In this document: in pieces, positions 9,638 to 17,619 of the stretch
How positions within the stretch are numbered: position 1 is the first letter of the stretch
Layout of the letters: the number at the start of each line of letters is the position of its first letter
Assembly (NCBI GenBank): GCA_001464665.1
Contig: LNDP01000014.1
Coordinates: 310,001-374,000 of the forward strand
Length of the DNA: 64,000 nucleotides
DNA from: Acidobacteria bacterium Ga0074141
GTDB lineage: Bacteria; Acidobacteriota; Blastocatellia; Pyrinomonadales; Pyrinomonadaceae
Reading direction: 5' to 3'
Position numbers and translations under genes: made by a program
Notes under the pieces: model-generated
Told to the model about the DNA's origin: nothing
Database searches by the model: none
What the model saw: the letters and a program-made list of their open reading frames with translations, nothing else

Positions 9638-10758
9638 ATGAGGGAACGTTCTGCGGCAACCTGCCGGAGCATATCGCGAGCGAAATTGCTCGCTAGCCTA
9701 TTAACGAGCGGTTCGATTCCATTCTCAGCAAATTCAGGTAGGTCGAGGATAGTTCCGGCGGCACGATAGCGGACCCACCATTCCTGATCGTCAAGAGCTT
9801 CAAGCATAAGCGGGAGATCCTCGGGTTCGTGAAAACTACTGAGCGTTGAAATAGCTTGAAGCCGCACTTCCCAGCGGTGGTCGCGGATCATCTCGCGAAC
9901 CCGCGGCCGGAGGGCGGGCTCGAAATCCGGGAGTAACCGCAGGCAGGCAATAAGCACCTCCTTATGGTCAGTTTCGGTGAAGATGCGGGTAATGACATCT
10001 GCGCTGTCGAAGATATGGGCAAAGGTAAGGTACGAGATAAGACGCGACATCTGCCTTTCCTCGAGCCCTCGATCATACGCGTCGGATACAAGCCGGCAAA
10101 GCGGCTCGGAGAGTATGTCCGGATCGATCCGCTGGAGGATCTCAGCGACGAAGACGGGCGACCAATCCGTGCGTTCCTCGATCTTTACAAGTGTTTCCGA
10201 AAGTGCCCGTTCGACGTCGATCCTTACCAAAGCCCGCCAAGACCAATACGAGACGATCGGGTCGCGGTCGTCGATCAGCGGAGCCACCGCCTCGTAGCCT
10301 TCGCGGTCACCGAGATTTCCGAGCGTGTTGATCGCCAGCAGTTTACGGTCGATCATGAGGCTGCCGAGCATCGAATGTGCAATGTCCGGGATACCGATCT
10401 GTCTCGCAAAGCGATTAAGGCCGGCTGTTGCCTGACCGTCAAGCGATTCGTGGAGATAGTTCCATGTCTCCAATACGGCAAGCGGATCTTTGAGTTTTGC
10501 GAGCTCGGGATATAGATCACTTTCGACTGCCTGATCGCGGTGTCCGACCTCTGGTGAAGTAGTGGTATTTTCGGTCGCTTGGAAAAGAAGCGGTTCAAGC
10601 GATCCGGCGATCTTTGTCCGGTTCTTAGAAAGCGTTCTAGCCCGTCGCCTGAGATAGACAAGCAGCAGAGTGCATCCGACACCGACTGCCCCGAATGCAT
10701 ATCCGGTCCAAAGAGCTATCTCGGCCGGAACTGGGCTAGAAGCGAAATCGTGTTCCAA
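9601..10758 (-). CDS. Membrane-anchored HEAT-repeat protein of a YaiO/GT2 operon
   Basis: 385 aa if translation starts at TTG 10758, which has GGAGG eight bases upstream and overlaps the end of the YaiO-like gene by 23 nt; the frame is open further upstream but that part only shadows the YaiO-like gene. One membrane helix lies at about residues 15-35. After a polar linker the rest is a right-handed stack of HEAT/armadillo-type helix pairs, with recurring D-R-D-P-I-V-S-Y-W-S-W and D-D-Q-E-W-W-V-R-Y-R-A units. Such proteins act as scaffolds; here I infer a cytoplasmic scaffold for the glycosyltransferase encoded next. The enzyme-like role is not supported. Confidence 0.8.
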   Translation of the reverse strand: MEHDFASSPVPAEIALWTGYAFGAVGVGCTLLLVYLRRRARTLSKNRTKIAGSLEPLLFQATENTTTSPEVGHRDQAVESDLYPELAKLKDPLAVLETWNYLHESLDGQATAGLNRFARQIGIPDIAHSMLGSLMIDRKLLAINTLGNLGDREGYEAVAPLIDDRDPIVSYWSWRALVRIDVERALSETLVKIEERTDWSPVFVAEILQRIDPDILSEPLCRLVSDAYDRGLEERQMSRLISYLTFAHIFDSADVITRIFTETDHKEVLIACLRLLPDFEPALRPRVREMIRDHRWEVRLQAISTLSSFHEPEDLPLMLEALDDQEWWVRYRAAGTILDLPEFAENGIEPLVNRLASNFARDMLRQVAAERSLICFKPKPQTLSR

Positions 10759-11551
10759 CGTTAATGCCTCCACGATTGAATAGATCGCCCTGCTGGTGGA
10801 ACCAACCGTCAACGGCGATACCGATCCGGTCGTTGAGCCAGAACCGGCCTGAAAGGGAGAGGCTTCGTGTTTGAGTTCTGAGGATGCCGATAGTCGGGCC
10901 GAGGTTCTCGTGCTCGCGTCCAAAGGAATAGGCACCGCCGATGGTATTGCCACGTTCGCCAAAGTAACGGTTGTACTGAAGCCGATGTGACGGAGCCGTG
11001 CCGGCGTTGGTAAGGTGCGTCGTGTAAAGCGTGTAGGCGAGACGGTTCGCCCCCCAGTATTTTTCGACAAGTCCGTACCCGGTCGTTGCCTTGACCCCGC
11101 GATAAGCCGTGTATCGAACGCCGCCGTGAAGAACCGTTCCACCGCCGATGTCTTTTTCTATCTCGCCCATGAAGGAGTATTTCCCGACGAACTGATTCGT
11201 TGAGGAGTACATTCCCTCGGCGGTTATGGCCCATTTGTTCGGAAGACGCTGGTAAATGCCGCCAATGATCTCGGAATCGCGGACGCCGGTCCGGTCACTC
11301 ATCCGATAGGTGCCCCAAATGATCTGTCCGCGGCCCTTTCGGCGTTCGAAGGTAAAGGTAGCCGTACGCCATTCGCCTTTGCCCTTTGAGAGCTTCTCCT
11401 GAGTAAAACTGGTCGCAACTTCGTAGCTGACGGGCTGTGGGTCGCGCTGCTCAACGGGCGCAGGGGCTTGCTCCGTGTCCGGCACTTCATCTTGCGCGGA
11501 CACCGGAAAGGTGATGATCAAAGCGAGAAGGATCAGGAGGAGCGGTTTCAT
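10736..11551 (-). CDS. YaiO-family outer membrane beta-barrel protein
   Basis: 271 aa with a clear signal peptide (K-P-L-L-L-I-L-L-A-L then V-S-A-Q) and a proline-rich linker, followed by alternating polar/aromatic beta strands and a C-terminal R-F-R-F typical of outer-membrane barrels. The pattern matches the YaiO domain family. In Escherichia coli yaiO is next to yaiP, a GT2 gene, and the same pairing occurs here. I infer a pore or anchor for a secreted polysaccharide. It begins 15 nt after the receiver-domain gene and its 3' end overlaps the HEAT gene, so all four genes are probably one transcript. Confidence 0.82.
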   Translation of the reverse strand: MKPLLLILLALIITFPVSAQDEVPDTEQAPAPVEQRDPQPVSYEVATSFTQEKLSKGKGEWRTATFTFERRKGRGQIIWGTYRMSDRTGVRDSEIIGGIYQRLPNKWAITAEGMYSSTNQFVGKYSFMGEIEKDIGGGTVLHGGVRYTAYRGVKATTGYGLVEKYWGANRLAYTLYTTHLTNAGTAPSHRLQYNRYFGERGNTIGGAYSFGREHENLGPTIGILRTQTRSLSLSGRFWLNDRIGIAVDGWFHQQGDLFNRGGINVGTRFRF

Positions 11552-11566
11552 TTTACTGCTGTGTGA

Positions 11567-11965
11567 TCAAGATAGGAGTCGGTTCATCCGCATCATTAGT
11601 TCGTTCGGACGAAATGGTTTCGTTACGTAGTCGTTTGCACCCGCCTCGAATGCTTTTACAATAGTGGATTCGCTCGATTTTGAGGTGACCATTATTACCG
11701 GGACCTTTTTCCAGGCCTTTCGCGAGCGGATGTTGGTGAGGACCTCGAAGCCATCAGCAAACGGCATCATTATGTCGAGGAAGACCATTTTCGGAAGGAC
11801 TTCGTCGGCCGAGATGCGATCGATCGCGATGCGGCCATTGGGGAGGATCTCGACCTCGTAGCCGCGTTGAGCAAGCCAATGGTTGAGCAGCCGAGCTATT
11901 GTCGGATCGTCCTCAACGACAAGAATTAGGTTCCTTCCCTTTTTCGATGCGTGTTTTGCGGGCAT
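11567..11965 (-). CDS. Single-domain response regulator (CheY-like receiver)
   Basis: 132 aa made of a receiver domain only. The acidic pair is Asp19-Asp20, the phosphorylation site Asp64 (F-L-D-I-M-M-P), the switch residue Thr94 and the conserved Lys116 (V-T-K-P-F). There is no output domain, so it must act through protein contacts. No histidine kinase gene is nearby. It is the first gene of the operon with the YaiO-like barrel, HEAT-repeat protein and glycosyltransferase; a post-translational control of glycan synthesis by phosphorylation is a reasonable inference. A 141-nt divergent space separates it from the Sua5 gene. Confidence 0.9.
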   Translation of the reverse strand: MPAKHASKKGRNLILVVEDDPTIARLLNHWLAQRGYEVEILPNGRIAIDRISADEVLPKMVFLDIMMPFADGFEVLTNIRSRKAWKKVPVIMVTSKSSESTIVKAFEAGANDYVTKPFRPNELMMRMNRLLS

Positions 11966-12106
11966 AAAAGGTCAGACCGGGACGGCACTGGACCGAAAGT
12001 GCAATCCGGAAAAATCGATTAGGGAGTTGTGTGGGGAAGTGAGAAGAACGCCCGAAGGCAAATTTAATTCTGGCATATTCGAGTAAGGAAAGTAAACAGG
12101 AAAGTT

Positions 12107-13051
12107 TTGAAGGAGATCTCAACGATCAAAACGACGGATCCGAAGGAAGCGGCCCGCTTGCTTATACGCGGCGGTGTGGTCGCGTTTCCGACCGAGACTG
12201 TTTACGGGCTCGGGGCGGCGATATTTGATGAAGCGGCGATCCAGCGGGTCTTTGAGGCCAAGGGGCGGCCCGGCGACAATCCGCTGATCGCGCACATTGG
12301 TGACGTCGGGCAGATCGACTTGCTGGCTAGTGAGTTGAGTACGAGTGCCGATCGATTGATAGAGGCATTTTTTCCGGGGCCACTGACGATCGTTGTGAAA
12401 AAGACCGAAGCGGTGCCCGCGATAGCAACCGCCGGGCTTGCGACGATCGGCATCAGAATGCCGAACAGCGAGCTTGCTCTCGCGTTTCTGAGGGCGTGCG
12501 GAACGCCAATTGTGGCTCCTTCTGCAAACATCTCCGGCCGGCCGAGTCCGACGACGTGGCAAGCTGTGCGTGACGACCTTGACGGCAGGATCGACTGCAT
12601 CCTTCAAGGCGAGCCGACCGAGATCGGGCTCGAATCGACCGTCGTTGATTGTTCGGTAGAGCCGCCTGTGCTCCTGCGACGCGGTGCGATCTCGATAGAA
12701 ACCTTGCAGAGCGTGGTTCCCGAGATTCGCGAAGCCGAGCTGGGCGACGAAGGGCCGGCACGAAGCCCGGGCCTCAAGCACAAGCATTATTCGCCGCGGG
12801 CGACGGTCGCGATCGGGACGAGTTTACCTTTGGGGTTCGCCGGCCGGGCAGCATTCATTGGAACGAGCATGCCGCGCGACGTTTTCGCTGAAAGCCGCAT
12901 TGCAGCTTCGGTCGAGGAATACGCCGCGAACCTTTTCGAATTCTTTCGCGAGTGCGACCGCCGCGGCATCGACCTTATAGTCTGCGAAGCGGTGCCCGAA
13001 ACAGGCATCGGGGCGGCCTTGATGGATCGCATCCGAAGGGCCGCAGAGTAA
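12107..13051 (+). CDS. L-threonylcarbamoyladenylate synthase, Sua5/TsaC type
   Basis: Makes threonylcarbamoyl-AMP from threonine, bicarbonate and ATP, the first step of the t6A37 tRNA modification. The YrdC fold is clear (G-G-V-V-A-F-P-T-E-T-V-Y-G-L-G-A near residues 22-37, then K-G-R-P and S-A-N-I-S-G-R-P-S-P-T) and an additional C-terminal Sua5 domain follows the S-P-G-L-K-H-K-H-Y-S-P linker, giving 314 aa. Start is TTG 12107, preceded by AGGAAA; no ATG fits before the domain. tsaD, which uses the product, lies at 51.3 kb. The stop is 4 nt from the convergent glycosyltransferase gene. Confidence 0.94.
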   Translation: MKEISTIKTTDPKEAARLLIRGGVVAFPTETVYGLGAAIFDEAAIQRVFEAKGRPGDNPLIAHIGDVGQIDLLASELSTSADRLIEAFFPGPLTIVVKKTEAVPAIATAGLATIGIRMPNSELALAFLRACGTPIVAPSANISGRPSPTTWQAVRDDLDGRIDCILQGEPTEIGLESTVVDCSVEPPVLLRRGAISIETLQSVVPEIREAELGDEGPARSPGLKHKHYSPRATVAIGTSLPLGFAGRAAFIGTSMPRDVFAESRIAASVEEYAANLFEFFRECDRRGIDLIVCEAVPETGIGAALMDRIRRAAE

Positions 13052-13055
13052 TTTT

Positions 13056-14603
13056 CTATCGCAGCCGAGCAATGGCTAACGCATATTCACCGGCTGTTTC
13101 GATGACCTCGCACTCGGCTTCCGGATCTTTGTTGAGATGTTGAATGTGTTCCTGCCGAAGGATGAGTAGCACGGGTTCGCCACCGTTCTCGCGGAGCAGC
13201 GGCGGGATGTCTGCCGGGCCGTTGAGCTTCCGCTGGCGGCCTTCCTCGGTACGGAAAAGTCTTCCGCTAAAGTAGAACTCGGCGTTGTGATTTATGGTCA
13301 AAAAGCCGGCGACCGGTTTCTCCGCAAAGCCGCGGCTTTCGGCGGCGGCGGCCAGTTTCTTGACCGAGTCGTTCTCGGCAAAGCTTGGAAGTGCGAATTG
13401 GATTATTCCGATGACGACGACCAGCATTGCAATGGCGACAAACCTGATCGCTACTTCGCGGCTCGCCGAACGGGCCGCGAACTGCCGTGCGAAAACACCC
13501 GCAAGAATGATCGCCGCCGGCACCGAAGGCAGAATGTAGCCTGGCAGCTTCGACCCGGAAAATGAAAAGAAAACGAGCGGCACAGACATCCATGCGAAAG
13601 CAAAAATGACGAGCGGCTTCAGCGTTTCGCTTTCGTCGCTAGGTTCGGCGTCGCCTCTGCCGGATGTGAAATTCGAAATTATCTGCTTTATAGCCCGCCA
13701 AACGCCGCCGAAGAAAAAGGGAAGCCACGGGAGCGTCATCAGCGGCAGCACCCAGAAGAAAAAATGAAAGGGCTGCGGATGTTGGTATTTGTTTGATGTG
13801 TAACGCTGAAAATGGTGCTGAATGAAGAACTCGTCGATAAATTCCCACCCGTGGCGGAGATACATCGGAAGATACCAAAGCGACGCCGCGGCGATGGCAA
13901 CAGGGACGCCCCAAAACACGCTCAGCAGAACCCGCTTTGAAGGAAACGTCCGGCTCAAAACGTGATAGAACGCAACGATCGCGAACGGGAAAACAATGCC
14001 GACGAGTCCTTTCGCTATCACGGCAATGCCCATGAAGAGGTAGAAAACGGCGAGACCGGCGTATGCTTTTCGGGTTTCATCCACACCGGAGCGATCGGCG
14101 ATGAAATATCCAACGAGCGACGCCGTGAGCGGAAAAGTGAGGATAATGTCAAAGCTGGCCCCGCGGGCGAAAACCAATATACCGAGGGTCGAAACGGCCA
14201 TCATCGCAAGCCACTCGGCGAGGTTTATCCCGGTAGCATCGCTATCAGTTCTGTTTCGCCGAACAGCATTTCCAGCAAAGTAAAGACAGACGGCCGTGCC
14301 GAGTCCGAAGAGTGCGGAGCCAAAGCGTGCCGCAAATTCGCTTACGCCAAAGAGGTTATAAGATGCGATCTGCAGCCAATAGAGCAGTGCCGGTTTCTCG
14401 AACCAATGAAACCCGCCGAGCGTCGGCGTGACCCAGTCGCTCCGGAGAAACATCTCGCGGGCGACCTGCGAATATCGCGGCTCGTCCGGCCCGAGCAGCG
14501 GTACGGTGAGCCCAAAGAAAAAGACGAACACGGCGAGCAGGAAAAAGCCGGCCCGAAACAACGGCGAACGCGAAAGACTTACGAGTGATCCCATCTTTGT
14601 CAT
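13056..14603 (-). CDS. ArnT-like family 39 glycosyltransferase
   Basis: Integral membrane GT-C glycosyltransferase of the PMT/ArnT superfamily, which takes a sugar from a polyprenyl-phosphate donor and adds it to lipid A or protein outside the inner membrane. The N-terminal loop has the typical acidic motif in P-L-L-G-P-D-E-P-R-Y-S-Q-V-A-R-E, followed by about ten to twelve hydrophobic segments and a C-terminal periplasmic domain, 515 aa in all. Substrate is not determinable from sequence. Start could also be the internal M-G-S-L-V three codons in. It is divergent from the Gfo/Idh/MocA gene over a 57-nt space. Confidence 0.88.
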   Translation of the reverse strand: MTKMGSLVSLSRSPLFRAGFFLLAVFVFFFGLTVPLLGPDEPRYSQVAREMFLRSDWVTPTLGGFHWFEKPALLYWLQIASYNLFGVSEFAARFGSALFGLGTAVCLYFAGNAVRRNRTDSDATGINLAEWLAMMAVSTLGILVFARGASFDIILTFPLTASLVGYFIADRSGVDETRKAYAGLAVFYLFMGIAVIAKGLVGIVFPFAIVAFYHVLSRTFPSKRVLLSVFWGVPVAIAAASLWYLPMYLRHGWEFIDEFFIQHHFQRYTSNKYQHPQPFHFFFWVLPLMTLPWLPFFFGGVWRAIKQIISNFTSGRGDAEPSDESETLKPLVIFAFAWMSVPLVFFSFSGSKLPGYILPSVPAAIILAGVFARQFAARSASREVAIRFVAIAMLVVVIGIIQFALPSFAENDSVKKLAAAAESRGFAEKPVAGFLTINHNAEFYFSGRLFRTEEGRQRKLNGPADIPPLLRENGGEPVLLILRQEHIQHLNKDPEAECEVIETAGEYALAIARLR

Positions 14604-14660
14604 TTACGGCCAATTGGCTGAAAATGAAAGTATCACCGAAGTTAGTGCGGCATTCAAATA

Positions 14661-15656
14661 ATGGAAATTGCAAAAAAGCTCAGAGCGGCAGCGATCGGCG
14701 TCGGGTCTCTCGGCCGGCATCATGCCCGGAACTATTCCGAACTTGGCAAAGAAGGTCGGCTTGAATACGTCGGGGCCTGCGATGTTGACGCCGCAACGGC
14801 GGAAAAGATGTCGGCAGAACACGGCGGCTCCGCGTTCACCGACTGGCGCGAATTGCTCGACAGGGTCGATCTTGTTTCGATAGCCACGCCGACCGAGACG
14901 CATTGCGAGATTGCCTGCGCGTTCCTCGAAAACGGGGTTCACGTGCTGGTCGAAAAGCCGATCGCAATCACGCTTGCCGAAGCGGACCGGATGATCGCGG
15001 CGGCCGAGGGCTCGGGGGGAAAACTGATGGTCGGGCAGCTTGAACGATTCAATCCGGCGATGGTCGCACTGCGGCCGCACGTGACGAAACCGCTCTATTT
15101 TGAGATACACCGGGTCTCGCCATTTCCCAGTAGATCACTCGACGTGGACGTCGTGCTTGATGTGATGATCCACGACCTCGACGCGGTGCAATGGCTGGTC
15201 GGCGAGGACGTTCGAGTCAGCGAGATCCGGGCGGTCGGAATTCCGGTCATCTCCGACAAGGTCGATGCAGCAAATGCCCGGATCGAGTTCGAGAACGGAG
15301 CGGTTGCGAACATTACTGCTTCGCGCATTGGGACCGAAAAGATCCGCAAAACGCGCTTCTACCAGACGAACGCCTACGTCGTGCTCGACTACGCGACGAA
15401 GTTCGCATCGCTGACGTCGCTCGACCCCGAGGCCTCGCATCCGCTACTTGGTATCTCGATAAACCGGCTCGAGATCAACGATATAGAGCCGCTCAGAGCT
15501 GAGATAACCGCGTTTCTCAATTCGATAGAAAACGATACCGCAACGCCTGTAACCGGCGAGGACGGCCGGCGGGCATTGGCACTTGCCGTCGGAGTGCTCG
15601 AAAAGATCGAACAGCACGTCAGCCGACTGGAGCGGCAAGCATCCCTGCTTGCCTGA
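14661..15656 (+). CDS. Gfo/Idh/MocA family NAD(P)-dependent sugar oxidoreductase
   Basis: 331 aa. The N-terminal Rossmann fold has G-V-G-S-L-G-R-H-H-A-R-N-Y, and V-E-K-P-I-A marks the catalytic lysine region. The G-Q-L-E-R-F-N-P-A and M-I-H-D-L-D segments resemble the group that oxidises UDP-GlcNAc at C3 in lipid A biosynthesis (GnnA), but no lpx gene is adjacent, so this is only a suggestion. The last eleven codons are encoded by the palindromic repeat at 15625-15653, so the native C-terminus may have been replaced. Start ATG 14661. Confidence 0.88.
   Translation: MEIAKKLRAAAIGVGSLGRHHARNYSELGKEGRLEYVGACDVDAATAEKMSAEHGGSAFTDWRELLDRVDLVSIATPTETHCEIACAFLENGVHVLVEKPIAITLAEADRMIAAAEGSGGKLMVGQLERFNPAMVALRPHVTKPLYFEIHRVSPFPSRSLDVDVVLDVMIHDLDAVQWLVGEDVRVSEIRAVGIPVISDKVDAANARIEFENGAVANITASRIGTEKIRKTRFYQTNAYVVLDYATKFASLTSLDPEASHPLLGISINRLEINDIEPLRAEITAFLNSIENDTATPVTGEDGRRALALAVGVLEKIEQHVSRLERQASLLA
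15625..15653 (+). repeat. Left copy of an inverted REP-like palindrome
   Basis: 29-nt sequence with an internal palindrome (GGCAAGCA and TGCTTGCC arms). It matches the reverse complement of 15829-15857 at 28 of 29 positions. It lies inside the 3' end of the oxidoreductase gene and supplies its last codons. With the transposase stump between the two copies this looks like a BIME-type REP pair. Confidence 0.8.
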
Positions 15657-15670
15657 GGGCGAAGCACGAA

Positions 15671-15808
15671 ATGATCTTCGACAATAATTTCAAGCAGAAG
15701 AAAGATAAATACGATTTTGGGTGGCACTGTCGCCGAAGGCTGCCGCACTTTGACGCGGAAGAGTGGAGATTCGGGAGTGCTTATGAAAAGTCACTCCCGA
15801 TCCAATGA
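15671..15808 (+). pseudogene. N-terminal stump of a REP-associated (IS200-like) transposase
   Basis: A 45-codon reading frame from ATG 15671 to TGA 15808. The segment F-G-W-H-C-R-R-R-L-P-H-F-D resembles the opening of REP-associated tyrosine transposases (RAYT, Y1/IS200 superfamily; commonly G-W-H-T-R-x-x-L-P-H-F-D), from memory of the family. The expected continuation with the H-u-H motif and catalytic tyrosine is missing, so it cannot be functional. It sits between two inverted copies of a REP-like palindrome, which fits a decayed RAYT unit. Two more small hairpins (15771-15800, 15812-15828) overlap and follow its end. Confidence 0.55.
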
Positions 15809-15828
15809 ATCGAACGCTGCCGCGTTCG

Positions 15829-15857
15829 GGCAAGCAAGGATGCTTGCCGCTCCAGTC
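15829..15857 (-). repeat. Right copy of the inverted REP-like palindrome
   Basis: Reverse-complement partner of 15625-15653 with one mismatch. It starts directly after the stop codon of the minus-strand gene that ends at 15858, so the element is bounded tightly by both neighbouring genes. It may also act as a transcription end for both. Confidence 0.8.
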
Positions 15858-16292
15858 CTATGCCGAAGCTTCGCTGGCCTGGCCGCGCATTGAGTTGAGC
15901 CAATCCTGCATTTTCTTGAGACGATCGGCACCGCCATCGGAACCCATAATGACACTTTCGAGATTCTTGAAGGCATCGGGTGAGTCCCACATTTCGCGGA
16001 GCTGAGGCAGAAGCGGTTCGATCTTCGCAAAAACGAGGAGGTGCTCGCCGTTAGTATCATTAAACATCTCGCGGTCGATGGCACCGTGTGAGACGAGGGC
16101 CGCGGCCATGTCCCAGTAAGATGTGACCATGCGGAGATAGGCGCCGACCTCAGGGTCCATCATCGTCGCCGAATAGTGTTCGGCGCTTTCCGGATGAAAG
16201 GTGAACATCCAGTCGCGTGCCTTCCGCATAACGGGTTCGCGACGGAGATCGTAGAGTTTAAGTATTAGTTCGGCCGATTCAGATTTGCTCAT
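15858..16292 (-). CDS. Conserved protein of unknown function (144 aa)
   Basis: Soluble, mostly helical 144-aa protein with an aromatic-rich middle (S-Y-W-D-M-A-A-A-L-V). No signal peptide, membrane segment or catalytic motif is visible. I recall similar proteins in Acidobacteriota but cannot name a domain. The start ATG 16292 has a good AAGGAGT site (complement of ACTCCTT at 16303-16309). It is monocistronic, divergent from the serine hydrolase gene and abuts the REP-like repeat at its 3' end. Confidence 0.72.
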   Translation of the reverse strand: MSKSESAELILKLYDLRREPVMRKARDWMFTFHPESAEHYSATMMDPEVGAYLRMVTSYWDMAAALVSHGAIDREMFNDTNGEHLLVFAKIEPLLPQLREMWDSPDAFKNLESVIMGSDGGADRLKKMQDWLNSMRGQASEASA

Positions 16293-16388
16293 AAGATTCG
16301 TACTCCTTATTGTTTGTTGGGGTAGGAAGTGTAAATCGGACGGCGAACGGTGTCAATTCCTGCACCTGCGAGTTAGGATAAATGTAAG

Positions 16389-17546
16389 ATGAACGAGCGT
16401 ATTTCGGCGTATCTGGCAGAGCGAATCGCGGCAAACGATTTTCCGTCGGCGGTCTATCTGGTCGCTGAAAAGGGCGAGATCGTTTTTCATGATGCACTCG
16501 GAAATGCTGTCGTCGAGCCGGAGTTGATTCCTGCAAAGCTCGATACGATCTATGACCTTGCGAGCTTGACGAAGCCGCTGGTGACGGGGCTCCTCGCGAC
16601 ACGCCTTGTCGAACGTAATTTGATCAACTTAGATGACGACGCAGGACACATTCTCACGAACGCCCCACATGCGGTGGCGAGCCAGGCCACGTTGGGCGAT
16701 CTCGCAACTCATAGATCTGGTTATCCAGCCTGGATGCCCTTTTATCTGTTACCCGGCGCTCCGCCATTCGACCCAGAAGATTACGGCAGTTCGAGTGCCA
16801 ACATTGACCGAATTTGCGAGTATGTTCGAGAAACCATTCTTCGTTTTGAAGCTAGAGGACATGCTCCTGTCGTTTATAGCGACCTTAACTTTATTCTCAT
16901 CGGCTTCATCCTCGAACTGTTCAGCGACCTTCCTTTAGCTACGCAACAACTCGAAATTAACGAGCGCTTGCGTCTTCAACGAACGCTTTTCCGCGGACCT
17001 GGTGCACCTAATCATGAGACGGCGGCCAGCGAGTTCGGTAATCGATACGAGCGACAGACTTGCATCGAAAAGTTTCCCGAACTCGGTGTTTCTGAGTCTG
17101 CTTTCCGGAATTATCAGATCTGGGGCGAGGTGCATGACGGGAATGCCTATTTTATGGGCGGGGTTGCGGGGCATGCGGGTCTTTTTTCGACGGCTGAGGA
17201 AGTCTTTAAGATCGCGTTGCAGTTTCTTCCCGAACACACAAAGCTCCTGAAGCCGGAAACCTGCGAACTTTTTCGCACTAATTTCACGCCGGGGATGAAT
17301 GAGGACCGTTCGTTCGCCTTTCAACTCGCCTCGACCAAAGATTCGACCGCCGGCACGCGGATGTCGCCCGAAAGCTTTGGCCACAATGGGTTTACGGGCA
17401 CAAGCCTGTGGATCGACCCGGTCAAGGATCGAATATTCGTGCTTCTAACCAACCGGACGCATGCCCATCCGCTGCCATTCGTCAATATAAATTCCGTTCG
17501 GCGGCGATTTCACGACCTCGCGATCGAAGAGTTAGAGAAAAACTAA
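16389..17546 (+). CDS. Serine hydrolase, beta-lactamase class C/DD-peptidase family
   Basis: Member of the penicillin-recognising serine hydrolase superfamily (385 aa). The active-site tetrad S-L-T-K is at residues 59-62, the Y-S-D motif (V-V-Y-S-D-L-N) near residue 160, and an H-N-G-F-T-G segment near residue 338 replaces the K-T-G triad, as in esterase EstB-like proteins. No signal peptide is seen, so it is probably not a secreted beta-lactamase; substrate unknown. Codon use between about 16620 and 17030 is more A/T-rich (CGA, GCT, TTA) than in the flanks of the same gene, hinting at a local recombination patch. Confidence 0.88.
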   Translation: MNERISAYLAERIAANDFPSAVYLVAEKGEIVFHDALGNAVVEPELIPAKLDTIYDLASLTKPLVTGLLATRLVERNLINLDDDAGHILTNAPHAVASQATLGDLATHRSGYPAWMPFYLLPGAPPFDPEDYGSSSANIDRICEYVRETILRFEARGHAPVVYSDLNFILIGFILELFSDLPLATQQLEINERLRLQRTLFRGPGAPNHETAASEFGNRYERQTCIEKFPELGVSESAFRNYQIWGEVHDGNAYFMGGVAGHAGLFSTAEEVFKIALQFLPEHTKLLKPETCELFRTNFTPGMNEDRSFAFQLASTKDSTAGTRMSPESFGHNGFTGTSLWIDPVKDRIFVLLTNRTHAHPLPFVNINSVRRRFHDLAIEELEKN

Positions 17547-17619
17547 GCAACTTAACCGAGGGTTAATAAATCATAGTGCGCGCTTTCCCCTGCTTTGTTT
17601 TCGGGATCGGAGTTTAGAT

